Shown: piece after piece, positions 10,999-29,559 of the stretch | Layout: each line of letters begins with the position of its first letter | Position numbering within the stretch: position 1 is the first letter of the stretch | DNA from: Diadema setosum | Taxonomy: Eukaryota; Echinodermata; Echinoidea; Diadematoida; Diadematidae | Assembly (NCBI RefSeq): GCF_964275005.1 | Contig: NC_092701.1 | Span: 37,091,020 to 37,155,019 of the forward strand | Reading direction: 5' to 3' | DNA length: 64,000 bases | Notes under the pieces: model-generated | Databases searched by the model: none | The model's input: only the letters and a program-made list of their open reading frames with translations | What the model was told of the DNA's origin: nothing | Position numbers and translations under genes: made by a program

Positions 10999-13900
10999 AT
11001 GTCATCCAACCTTCCAATCTGCTGGAGGTCTCTGAGACATCACATCCAAGCCACTTTTCATCATCCAACACAGTCGGGACTTTCTGTGCTAGCATACTGC
11101 CAGCATCCTCCTCTCACATCCCTGGGCATCATCAAGTCTTCAAGGCGTCAGTCTTCCAGTCTTCCACTCCTCCAATACCTCCATCATCCAGCAGCTACTG
11201 GTAGCCTGCCAAAATCCAGACTTTGTCAAAGTATCGGCTCTCAGTGGCCCTATAAGAGTTCCAGTACTTGTCTTGCCAAGCACAACACCTTTTTAAGAGC
11301 AGGCGATCAGGGCCACATTGAACTTGGCTCCGTGTCACTCTGCTCACAATTTTCTAGTGTTGGAGATATAAAACAGATAACCCTCCAACAAGAAAAGAAG
11401 ACTGACAGAATGGCAGAAGGACATAAAGGAGATTCTGAACAGGAGGAGATTAAGTACCCAGCTGTGGACACAGTAAGTTTAGCATGAAGCAGTGATACAG
11501 CTTTATAAAGTGTGGAATGTACGATGCTATTTGCAAAGCACAGGGAGACATCTTTGCAATAAAGAAGAATTATCTTTTTTATGCCAATCAGGATTGTTGT
11601 ACTGAAGTAGGTCAAATAAGGCAATACTAATTGAGTAGTTTAGTGCATTCTAAGTAGGATGAAATATTCAGTGTCTTTCTGTGCTATAAGCCATTATTTC
11701 TGGATTCTTGTGGACAAACTGTAGTAGACTAAGTGCCGGCACATTCCTGCTTTTGTACTGGTGTGACATGGCATTGGCATGAAATGTGCCAGGGTTTTTA
11801 CACACAGATTTCCAAGCTTATGGTACTGGTACAAACGTACTCTTATAGAATATAATGTGATAGAACTCAAGCAGCTATGTGAGTTGTGATAAATGGTTAT
11901 TTTTCATGGGGCCTGGTAATAGACTCTGTGGTCATTAGATTAATGAACGCAGAATCATTAATGTACAAACTTGTAAGCATTTCCTCATAGAGAAATCATC
12001 TACAATGTACAGTTGATTTACGTGCTAATGTTAGTACATACATCTGAATACTCTTTACTGTGTGAATGGAATACAAAAAATAATAAAGTGCCAATGAGTA
12101 TATCTCAATCTAGTTTGATGCATGATTTACTTTTGGCCAAAGCTCATATAGCATCACACTCTTGATCAGAAAAGATGAAATTTGCTGGTACCCTCAAGTA
12201 TACTTTGATGGAGATTCCATCACGTTGATTGTAATTCCATCCACGGTACAGTGCATCATGGGTATTCTTTTGATTACGAGAGAAACTATGATCAAACTTG
12301 CGTTTGATATGAGCAGCTGTTGCTCTTCTCCAGTGTAGAAACCATGTTGGAGGTCTCCTTCATGATCATTTGTTTCAATATAAATATCAAAGGTATGAAT
12401 AACTTACCAAAATAATTTATCAATAGGATCCCACTGTATATTTTTTCATAAATAGCCACAAGTTACCTTGTTGTCTAATCAAGTTCCTAAGAGAGTACAA
12501 ATTCTTTGTCATGTATTTGTAGCTTGCTTTTTTTTTTTTACTATAACAATGTGTAAAAGTTGAAGCTACCTTCTTCCACATCACTATTTTTCTTCGCGTT
12601 TATTGATTTGTGTGAGATTTTGAATTGATTGGTATTATTATCCAGTTTCTTTGTCAAGAAAAATGCCTCCTTTGTTAGCCATAACTAAAGTCATAGCCTT
12701 GTCTTGAATTCCTTTTAAGATAACATGATATCCTTTTTATTTTGAAGTCTTTAAGGGTGCTATCAAAAAGACTCAGTGTTGATTACAGTGTGGCCAGAAA
12801 CATAACTGACTGATCCACCATCTTTTGTTTGTATCTCTTTTACAGTATGGACCAATCACAATAAAAGGTTGTGACTTGCAACCTGGTAAGAGGAAGAAAT
12901 GGTGTACATGTGGGCTGAGTAAAAAAGCACCATGGTGTGATGGTAAGTACTGACTCATTTCATATTTCAAACATGGATGAACAGATGGATTTTAAGTTTC
13001 CATAGTACAGGTACCCACCAGCAAAATAATGTACACAGCAACGAATATTATTTTTCATTCAAGGTCTTACAAAACAAAAACATTTCAGGAGGAGGAAAAA
13101 CAGGAGATGAAAAAAAATGAGAAAAAAAGAAGAAGATTAACAAGTGTGGGAGAGGAAGATGCTTGCAATACATCTCAACAACTATTGTCATTTTTTTTTT
13201 TCAATTTTCTGTAGTCAATTTTTTCTCATTACAGTGTACAGAAATAAAGAAGGAAGATAATATTCAGTTTTACCCAATCTCTGTGACTTGTTTCACTCTC
13301 TCTCTGACATATTTACATAACATGGCTGAAATATGTTGAACAGGGTTATATGTATTTCAGCATAGAAAATGATGGATTTGGTAATCTACATAGTTTAGTC
13401 CATGTACAGTATACAAGGAGTCCTGCACAAGCAGTGTTAGCTTTGTATCCAAAAAAGCTTATTTCTTCTTGTTTCATAAGACACTGTTATAAGGCTCCTT
13501 GACACTCCAGTAGCAAAACACTTTTGGAACCTGTGGATCAGTCTTACATAATAACTTTTTTTTTTGTAATCACACTGCAAAGACACTCTCCTGTAAAATA
13601 CAAATTGTGATGATTACGTAAGAACTGTATTTCAGTGGCAAGAAAAACATTCATAGTTCACAGCCTGGTAGAGAAAATATTTGAGCAGTTTGCTGTGAGT
13701 TTTCTAATGTGCCATCAAAGAGGATTTACAGTCTGGTGCTAAAATAAATGAGACACCAATAAATTTACATGTCTTCTACTGTCACAGCGACTAGCCTCGA
13801 TACAATTTTAAAACAAGTTTCCTCTCTCTGTCACAAATACTCCAGGTGCACACAAGAAGACAGGATTCAGGTCTCTAAAGTGGGAGGTTCCTGAGAATCC

Positions 13901-14078
13901 TGACAGCGTCTACCAGATATGCAACTGCAAGTACACCAAGACGCCCCCGTTCTGTGATGGCACACACACCAACCTGCCTGAGGTGGTTCTAGCCAGGCAG
14001 AAGAACTGTCCAAACAAGGCTAACCATGAGGAGTGTGTGAAGCTGTGTACAGGGTGTGGCTGGAAGGTGGACTTTTGA
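10999..14078 (+). CDS. CISD3: CISD3-like mitochondrial CDGSH iron-sulfur protein
   Basis: Three coding exons, 10,999-11,472, 12,846-12,942 and 13,846-14,078, are joined at GT-AG sites in phases 0 and 1 and give 267 residues. Two CDGSH motifs are complete: CTCGLSKKAPWCDGAH (residues 178-193) and CNCKYTKTPPFCDGTH (216-231). Each supplies the three Cys and one His that hold a 2Fe-2S cluster. Two motifs in one chain is the hallmark of CISD3/MiNT, a matrix protein, unlike membrane-anchored CISD1/2. An in-frame stop lies directly before the ATG at 10,999. The first ~135 residues are Ser/Arg/His-rich and almost free of acidic residues, as expected of a mitochondrial presequence. Translation could instead begin at codon 138 (MAEGHKGDSEQEE), giving 130 residues. 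Odd: the protein ends in a cysteine-rich tail (Cys 245, 254, 258, 261) that vertebrate CISD3 lacks. A possible acceptor (CTCTGCAG, ending at 10,978) suggests an upstream non-coding exon. Confidence 0.85.
11473..12845 (+). other. Intron 1 of the CISD3-like gene
   Basis: This 1.37 kb intron starts GTAAGT and ends TTTTACAG. It is AT-rich and I recognise no repeat family in it. Confidence 0.7.
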
Positions 14079-14280
14079 TGTTGTCCTGCCTCGTATGCAC
14101 AATCATTGATAACTAAATGTACTCTCATGCTATGCCATCCGTTCGTCGCCCTACACCCATGGTTAATTCTTTTATTAACTCTCCAGGGATTAGTGAGTCA
14201 TGATTTGTAACTCAGCCATTGCTTTTCAAGTATCACAATCTTATCATGTATGGCATCACATCAGAAAGATTGACTAAGGA

Positions 14281-14373
14281 TTAACCCGTTCAGGACGAGT
14301 CCCGAGTATACTTGGGCAGGGGTCTATGGGAAATGTGTGTTGTAGCAAAATCAGTCCGCCCTCAACGGGTTAA
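14281..14373. mobile_element. 93 bp miniature element, TTAACCCRTT family, copy 2
   Basis: TTAACCCGTT at the left and AACGGGTTAA at the right are perfect 10 bp inverted termini. The interior shares GACGAGTCCCGAGTATAC and TTGTAGCAAAAT with the copy at 10,343. It sits about 200 bp past the CISD3-like stop codon and could be inside the 3' UTR. Confidence 0.75.
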
Positions 14374-14440
14374 GAAGTACAGCTGCCATCCCACCCAACC
14401 CCTTCAAACTGTATAGCAAAGAAACCTACTGGTTTTGTCC

Positions 14441-14949
14441 TTAACTCTTTATATGCCACTGTGAAAACCCCCTGTGTGCCACATTATTCTGAGACACCAA
14501 CGATGTCATGCTTTGAGAAAACATTCTGTATTTCAAATCTATGTTACTTCTATAGATTTTTGTTCAGCTGGACATATAGTGAGTAAAATTGTAGAGAAAA
14601 TTCCAAGCTTTGCTATGATGTAAAGTGTATGACAAATCTATGATTGTTTTGCTTTTAAATGACCGCATAGCTAGATTACTGTAAAGGCATGACTATTGCA
14701 CACAAAACAGTGACAGAAACTTAGAATTTACACCTAAATCCAGTAGAGAACACCGCTTGTTAGTCAATCACTACATAAAATGCAAGCTATATGTGAGAGG
14801 AACTAAAGCGCGAGAAACGCTTTCATTGTACTGCGGCCTTTGGCGATTTATCGATCGGTTTGGGCGCGATTGTGCGTTTGAGCAGAATATGCGAAGTTGG
14901 CATGCTGTCGACTGAGTCGGACGTGCGAACGTAGCACATAAAGAGTTAA
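14441..14949. mobile_element. MITE with TTAACTCTTTAT termini
   Basis: The left edge TTAACTCTTTATATGCCA is mirrored by the right edge (TTAACTCTTTATGTGCTA on the other strand). The element is 509 bp with a GC-richer right half, and has no coding capacity. It is a different family from the AAAGGGACTG and GGAAATCCAG elements. Confidence 0.6.
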
Positions 14950-16745
14950 AATGTCCTATTACAATACATTATCTTCTCCATTGCTAATAGTCGTAATACA
15001 TTCACTACACACAAAAAAAAAAACCTTAAAAGCTGACAAATATTATGTTGTTGCTGAGTTTAGAAGTCATGTTGACTCATATTTAGATGTTTATGCAAAA
15101 AAAAAAAAAATACCTTGAATGGGACTGAAGTCAATGCACTGTATGTTTCAACTCAGGATGCTCAAGTTTAGGAGCGAAATGATGATGTAAACATTTGTTG
15201 TCACGCCTTGGTATCTCTTCGGTTTACCTGGCAATGATTGACAGATGATTTGCTCCTCTCCTTCCACATTCCAGTGAAAATAAATCAAGTTGGCATATAT
15301 TTTTCATGATTTCAAGTATGTGATTTGTTTTAATTTATTGATGAAAGCCATCATCTATTGCAACAGCATTTATATAATCCAACATTTAGAGAAGAGTAGG
15401 TATTCTTTAAAACGAATTTTAGTTTGTTTGTTTTAGTTCACCTCTAATTCAAATTTAGTGATATCTCAACTCTGTGTTATCATACTCGGGGAACAGTGTG
15501 TAATTCTTTCACATATTGTTTACTCTTATCTACTACAATATGAGATATCTGCTGTGTGTTAGACAAGAGTCATTTTATTATGTTTGATTATGCAATCTAT
15601 TTATTTTTGTAATGACATTGTAAAAGTAAAATTTCTACGAGTTGAGTGGTATATTTATTTTGGAGAATCCATATATTTCTCAACTTATGATGGCTGAAGT
15701 TTGCAATTATGTTCTTTTGATTTTCTAGATGATTGAAGGATAAGCAGTCAAAAAGTGAACGACAGTACATGTTATGTGCAAAAAGGCATTTTACTGAGAA
15801 TTTTAGAGAGATTTTCAACTGACTGGATGTGTTGATCAGTTTCTACTATCATTCTGGTGCTCAGAAGTGAGGATACCCAAAGAAGATCATTCAGTCACAC
15901 TTCCACTACAATCGTGTAACCAGCCATTGTGGTGACTTGCAATACTTAGTACAGAGCTGCAATATTTGGTGCAGAGATTGAATATATTTTTAATTGTCCT
16001 AGAAGTAACATTCTGTGCTATATTTAAAAAACACAGTTGTGTATTGATATACATACATTGTATATTATGTATTTATCTACATGTATTTTTCACAAGACCT
16101 TGATTTTGCCAGTCTTTTTATTCATGCAATATGGACATAACCAGCAGGCAAACAAAAATGTCATATATCCATCTGAAAAACAATTCAGATCTTCTTGAGC
16201 CGTGACACATTTTTTTATAGGCAATATTTTATTTTAATTTTAATATTAATTTAATTGTTCTTTTGCTTACATTCTCCATAAACCAAGATAGCTTTAACAC
16301 TCACAAGCAATCCTCTGAAGAGAGCATGGTTATTATGACAGAAGCTGAAATGTATTTACATTGTAGCTTTGGTCTAGCTGTTGCAAATTGTGTCATTTTG
16401 TACCTTTTGTCCAAAATGAAAAGGAACATGATACCTGTTGTGCTGACCTTCAAAAAACACTGAGAAATAAGTAATACAGTGTACTTTATTTATGAATAAA
16501 GAAATTGACTATGTCTTGAATATCATACTGACTACTTTATATCTCTGCTCATGAAGGCACAAAATGTGCCTCTAGGTGCCTTTTTATTCACTGGTCCATT
16601 GTGAATCCAGTTTTGATGGTGAACAAAAAAATTATGCAATCCAATAAATTCTTACTGATATCTAAAAATGTTCCTTAGTGATGTTTATCATTCCAGATAC
16701 ATGCATGATGTGAATTATTCACTTATCTTCTGTGAGAATGCAATC
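14950..16745. other. Gene-free stretch downstream of the CISD3-like gene
   Basis: AT-rich DNA with AATAAA at about 15,278 and again near 16,494, either of which could end a long 3' UTR of the CISD3-like transcript. No other exon or repeat family was recognised. Confidence 0.4.
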
Positions 16746-16747
16746 GT

Positions 16748-16786
<39 letters not shown>

Positions 16787-16800
16787 AGTCTGTGTGTGTG
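16746..16800. repeat. (TG)n microsatellite
   Basis: About 17 TG units with minor interruptions directly precede the transposon-like element at 16,806. Confidence 0.9.
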
Positions 16801-16805
16801 GTTTT

Positions 16806-17862
16806 TTAGCTCACCTGAGCCAAAGGCTCAAGTGAGCTATTGTGATCGCCCTTCGTCCGTCGTGCGTCGTCCGTCGTCCGTCGTGCGTAAACTTTTACAT
16901 TTTTATCTTCTTCTTGAAAACCCCAAGACCGATTTTCATCAAACTTGGCAGGTAGCATCCCTAGGGGGTTAGGAACTCAATTTGTTAAAATGGGCACCAT
17001 GCCCCACCCAGGGGGCCCCCAGGGGGCCCAAACCCCCCAAAATTAAGGAATCTGTAAAAATCTTCTTCTCTAGAACCAGAAGTGATAGAGCTAAGTTAAT
17101 ACTATGAGTTAGTACATTGATGACTGTAGTTTCAAGTTTGTTCATGGCAGAATCAGGGGTGCCCCCTTGGGACCCAGGGGAGGGGGGTGGGGAGGGGTCC
17201 TAATGGGGCCTAAATTATACATTTTCATCTTCTTCTTGAGAACCCCATGACCAATTTTCACCAAACTTGGCAGGTAGCATCCCTAGGGGGTTGGGATCTC
17301 AATTTGTTAAAATGGGCACCATGCCCCACCCAGGGGCCCCGGGGGGGGGGGGGGGGAGGGCCAAACCCCCCCCCCCCCCAAAATGAAGGAATCTTTAAAA
17401 ATCTTCTCTAGAATCAGAATTTATAGAGCTAAGATAATACTATGAGTGAGTACATTAATGACTGTAGTTTCAAGTTTGTTCATAGCAAATCCAGGGGTGC
17501 CCCTCTTGGGGGCAGGGGGGGGGGGGGGTTGGGAAGGTCCAAATGGGGGCCTGAATTGTACATTTTCATCTTCTTCCTGAAAACCTCATGATGGATTTTC
17601 GTCAAACTTGGCAGGTAGCATCCCTAGGGGATCAGGATCTCAATTTATCAAAATGGGCACCATGCCCCACCCAGAGGGCCCCAGGGGGCCCCCAATCCCC
17701 CCAAATTAAGGAATCTTTAAAAATTTCGGCCCTTATTGTACATTTTCATCTTCTACTTGAGAAGCCTGGTCAAATTTTAGTAGAGCTGTGAATAATTTAG
17801 ATTAGTGACTGCGTGAAAGGTGAACTTGCGATACTCAGGTGAGCGCTAGACCCGCGGGTCTC
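16806..17862. mobile_element. Non-autonomous element with CTCACCTGAG ends and internal tandem units
   Basis: The left end TAGCTCACCTGAGCC forms a near-perfect hairpin with GGCTCAAGTGAGCTA (16,808-16,840). The right end carries CTCAGGTGAGC, mirroring the left CTCACCTGAG, and then the palindrome AGACCCGCGGGTCT. A CGTCCGTCGT-rich tract follows the left hairpin. The interior is built of tandem units starting CATTTTCATCTTCTTCTTGA at about 16,899, 17,220, 17,561 and (partial) 17,741. Each goes on to CTTGGCAGGTAGCATCCCTA and ATGGGCACCATGCCCCACCC. G/C homopolymers make the units unequal in length. Elements with this AGCTCACCTGAGC start are, from memory, common in marine invertebrate genomes. The superfamily is not assigned. 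Confidence 0.75.
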
Positions 17863-19150
17863 TTTTTTTTTCTGTATGGGATGTAATGGCAACAAAAGTA
17901 CACATGCAGGTGACTCCCATTATAACAAAGTCCTCGGGACTTGCAGTTTCTTTCATTATGATTATTGCATTTTGCTCTACAATGTTCCCAAACGTAATAA
18001 AGGAAAAAAAAAAAAAAAACAGATGCAGCATAACAAAATGGATACATAAAACATTACATATCAAATGTGAAAAAAATACCCTGTAAGTTAATTATACAGT
18101 TACAATTCAAATTTCAAACCTCAAATTTTGGCACTGAGTGGCATGTTTTCCTTTCTCTTTCGAAATTCTATATTCTGTTTCTTTATTTTTATTCTTTGCT
18201 GTAAATACCATTTATTTTTGACCAATTAATACTGATACACGGTACATATGAAATGGTCCCTAACGTTGGGCTGAATTAAAGGGACTATCATCCAGTTAAA
18301 TAAAACAAGCAACTGTCATATGTATGTTTGCAGATAATATTTTCTGCAATCAAATGACTCTTCACACCTTCTTCATCGTTGGCCGACGAACAACTTCCCT
18401 TCCCCTATGTATACATGTAGTAACTACTCTTCACATACAGGCTCTTTCCTTTTGCTGTTGTAACAGACTTTCACGAGAAGCCTCCTTTTCACAGTCGCTG
18501 TCCTAGCTGTTCTTAATCTTTATGCGACTTTTCTTCACAGTACACATCATACTTATATATTTTGAATGAATGATAGAAATAGATAGGTAAACATCATATA
18601 TGTATGTATATGTATATATACAGTGTATATGTGTGTGTGTGTGTGTGTGTAAGTTACTTGTGTATTTACATAAAACATATGTATAGTGCGTTGTCCATGA
18701 AACACACTATACTAGTATAGACAACATATTATTCATATCACCCTCCATCACATATCAAATTTGAAAAGATAAAGGACAATCAGAATTAAACTATACAATA
18801 AAATATATTTATGATTGGAAATGAGAATGAAATTATGAACCAATGTGCCTGCGTGCCTATGTGTATACAAGCATATGAATGTATTTAAATGACTACCCAA
18901 GAAATATGATATTACACAGACAAGATTTTACTTACATAATAACATAAAAAAAGATAGTTCGTAAGTAGAAATGAAAATCAATATGTGAATCAAACCCAAA
19001 ATAGTTCACTATAAGCCTACATACTCCATTTCACCTAACAAATCACCCATCTTCATTAACATCATGAAACTGTAAGAATGTGGAGGAGAATGTATACAGT
19101 TTTGGCGGGGTAAATTGCCAAAAGGTAGGACCACAATAAAATATACATGT
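17863..19150. other. Gene-free stretch
   Basis: Positions about 17,910-17,960 (GGTGACTCCCATTATAACAA, then TCGGGACTTGCAGT) resemble one end of the Tigger-like MITE at 28,249-28,414, so a fragment of that family is likely. A TATG/TG microsatellite lies at about 18,598-18,650. Nothing else was recognised. Confidence 0.45.
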
Positions 19151-26103
<6,953 letters not shown>

Positions 26104-26380
26104 CAGATCAGATGTCAATAACAAGACGGAACGCCAAACTATGAACTCACTTTACTGTGACCAGAGTCACTATTGTCAGTTTTTTCAGGATACTTATCGT
26201 TTACTAGAATCAATGTGCTCTTGCCTTAAGTCATTCCTGCTTTCCAAATTGGCAGCAGATTCAGATCAAGCAAAAGAGAATGTAATTTTCATGATTTATT
26301 TTACATTCAACATGGAAAAAAAAAAAACATGTTGACTTGTGCTTTGGGCACGTTTTTGTCGAAATTTATATGCTCCGAAA

Positions 26381-26386
26381 AATAAA
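26381..26386 (+). terminator. Probable SURF2 polyadenylation signal
   Basis: A canonical AATAAA lies 278 bp after the SURF2 stop codon and is the first such hexamer downstream, giving a plausible 3' UTR of about 300 bases. Confidence 0.5.
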
Positions 26387-28248
26387 AGATCAAGTATGAT
26401 GAAGACGAAATACTACATCCACAAAGGATATATCTGCCCCCGGATTCGAAGTGGAACTACATGTACTGATTAATCCATTAGCAAGTGAAACGGCCAAAAC
26501 TGCTTGTCTTGTTAAGTGGCAGATCCAGGGGCAGTGCTCGTGGTGCAAGCCCCCCTTTAATTTTTTGTTTTTATTTTTGATAAAAGAAATAAAAAGAAAA
26601 AAAAATGAAAGAGGGCATGTGCCCCCCCCCCCCCTCAATTAAAGAAACCATCTTTGTCAGACGATTGTAATGGCACCAGAAAATTGCGCTGAAGCTTTTT
26701 TTTCTCTCTTTTTTTTTTTTTTTTTTGCTTGTCGGCCGATGAACCGGGATGTGGTGCGAGAAACGGAAAAAACTGCATGGAGGAGCCTTCTTTTTTCTTT
26801 TTCTGTTTTTTGCTTGTCAGCTGATTAAACCCAGAAGTGACACCAAAAACATTTATGTGCTCCCCTGTACGGAATTCCTGGATCCGCCCCTGTTATTACT
26901 CCCTAAAATGGCTGAAACCGCCTGTCCATTTTTTTTTTTTTTTTTTTTTTTATAGTTTTATGCTTTACCATTAATTTTTTTATTTTCACGTAGAATATAT
27001 GATTATGTAATTTGAGAGATGTCAAAGGTCAACAAAAGTATGTCAGAATAATTTCTCTGACACGCCAGTCTCTTGGTTCTTGAGTCTTAATAGGCTTTCA
27101 AATAAACAGAGACAAAAATAAACATGCAGTGAGCTATTTTACATCATTTAGAAAGTTGTTGAAATGAGAGCAGTAAAAAAAAAAATGCAGAAGTAATAAT
27201 CTGTGTACATGACTGTATGCTATATATTGGCTATTGTTAATCATTTTTCAAGAGAAAAGTGTGCAATATATCCTGAAGTACAAATGTACTGATTAGTTTG
27301 TGTCACTATCGCATCAATTCAACTTAAAGGAAGGCAGGTTGGCAGGAGTCCTGTGCTTATAATGCCCTCAGGAGACACATTGCCAGTGACTGAGATACAG
27401 GGTATCATCTACATAGGCTTTATTCTTTGTTACTGACCAAATGGTTCTCGATTGATGCATGCATTTTATCTTCACTCTTTTACCTTCTTTCTCTCTGTTG
27501 TTGTTTTTTTGTGACTCAAATATACAACCTATTCCTTGACAATGCAGCTACAATACATGTACAGTAGATTTGGTTCAAAGTACATTTGCACTGATGTTGA
27601 AAATGTTTTGCATCATAGATGTATGATTGAGGTTAAGATAGATGTATGATTGAGGTTAAGAAAGATGTTATCTTTTAGAGATGAAATTTTTTTTTAGATG
27701 TGTGTATAACACATGGCACATCCAGATCACATGGACAATGAATACAGCTGTATGTTTACTATGAACTTCTGTCATTCTTGCAAACAAGGCAAACAAGAGT
27801 AACTGGATGGCTGTAGAGATAAAAAGTGTATTATCTTATTTTCCCCCTGTTTATTATTTTTTCGGGGGGGGGGGGGGGGGGTAGGGATGTAGAGTATGGT
27901 AAATCACCCCCAGACCACCCTTCCCCATTCTGCTCATTAGTGATAATACTGATCATGTTTAAAGAGAATGATGACTTACTCTGGAATATGTCTTGTAGGT
28001 AAAACAATAAATGTTGGTGACACAATTTTTTTATGTGAAGTTCCACAATTTCTCTTGTCGTGCTCAGTCTTTCTAGTCGCCATTTATTGAACACCATTTT
28101 TCTTCTCTGTCATGTGAAGGACAACTTTTCATTTGAGTCTGATTTTTTTATATATTTTTTTATATGCTTGTACTCGCTGCAAACACATGCACCATCAGTC
28201 CCGTACACACATTTACTCTCCGTTTTGTGTCTCTGTCAGTTTTATGTA
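26387..28248. other. Gene-free stretch between SURF2 and DNase II gene A
   Basis: It contains several long T runs (about 26,698-26,726 and 26,930-26,952) and C or G runs (26,623-26,634; 27,866-27,882). The words GGCAGATCCAGGGGC (about 26,518) and CCTGGATCCGCCCC (about 26,876) are mirror-like and may be the ends of a degenerate repeat of about 370 bp. A 25-base string around GATGTATGATTGAGGTTAAG is repeated in tandem at about 27,615-27,665. No exon was recognised. Confidence 0.45.
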
Positions 28249-28414
28249 CAGTCGACTCCTGTTATGACAAAGTGCTCGGGTCCAGCAGTTTTCTTTCATT
28301 TTATCATAATCTTGTTATAACGGAACAAACAAAGATATAGAAAATGTACCTGATAATTTTGGGGCATGAATTCTTGCTTCGTGGTACCTTGTTCATTATA
28401 ACGGAAGTGCACTG
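28249..28414. mobile_element. Tigger-like MITE with CAGTCGACTCCTGTTAT ends
   Basis: This 166 bp element has imperfect inverted ends (CAGTCGACTCCTGTTATGAC at the left; CAGTGCACTTCCGTTATAAT read from the right) and TA on both sides. ATAATCTTGTTATAACGG inside is a second palindromic block. A copy of the same family, split by the LINE, lies at about 35,900-35,990 and 40,461-40,530. Confidence 0.75.
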
Positions 28415-29129
28415 TATATAAATTGAAGTGTTTGTGTGTCTGTTTCTGTGTGTCTGTTTGTGTGTTTGTATTTGTATGCCTGCCTCTCACTCCCATACAA
28501 AACACACGACTTAAGATGTATGATAACAGCAGGAACATGTTTACTAGACATCAAAAATCACACCATTTCCTCCAATAACAATGTTTTATGCAATAACACT
28601 ATAATATTTCACGGTGTTCACTTTTATTGCAACAACTCGATACGTCTGTGATACATGTTTTATACGTAAGTATAAGTATACTTCGCGCTACCAATGAAGA
28701 AAAATTCAACAACACAAAATTTAATAATGTTCAACTGTTTTCACACCGATGCACTATACACGTGTACAATTAAAGTACAACTTTGTGATATTTTAATATA
28801 ACATTCATAATTGCATATTATGACACATATTTGTACTGTTATGACAACACTCAGTCGATGCAAATTATGTTTCCCTCCTTTTTTTTCCAAAATCGGAAAT
28901 AACAGTGTATTTCTGTGACAATTTTTGTGCATGTCGATTGGAGGCTTGCCAGGTGGTGACTTCAATTTGTCTAATTTACATATTTGGGTGGGACTACTAT
29001 TGTTTCATGAAGACATGCAATCGGGTGACTTTCTTATTTCATATCCAATGTTGTTGAATCTTATATCGCCCTGTAGAATCTACATTCTAAAACGAACTTT
29101 AATATGGGGTAAAATTGCATAGGAAACCA

Positions 29130-29278
29130 GGGGCCCGTTTCATAAAACTTGTCATCAGTGGCAACTGCCACATTTCTATGACAAATTTGCTCTCAGCCAG
29201 TCAGATGCAAGGATTTCAGTAGCTTGTCACATCTATGACAACTTGTAACTGATGACAAGTTTTATGAAACTGGCCCCA
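29130..29278. mobile_element. Short palindromic MITE, GGGGCCCGTTTCATAAA family
   Basis: The left end GGGGCCCGTTTCATAAAACT and the right end AGTTTTATGAAACTGGCCCC are inverted. The arms extend through TGTCATCAGT / ACTGATGACA and GCCACATTTCTATGACAA / TTGTCACATCTATGACAA-like blocks. The element is 149 bp and ends 280 bp below the stop codon of DNase II gene A, so it may lie in that gene's 3' UTR. Confidence 0.85.
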
Positions 29279-29559
29279 GGAGACGTTGTGTTTGTGGGTG
29301 TTGACATTTCTAAAGTAAGCTGTATGAACATTCTCTGTGTCTTCAGGATGTGACGAGTTCTTAGAAATTTACCTACAAGTTATATTCTAAGCGAACTGAG
29401 CTGAACTTTCTTGTTATTCGTCCAGTTTTACTCGGATTTTTCTATGATACACATGTATAAGTATATTTCATTTCTCCCATTCGGAATTGAAAATATCATC
29501 ACGAGGTCTCGTCGTGTACCTCATTGTCCTTCACTGCAGGCCGTAGAATATTTCAGGTA

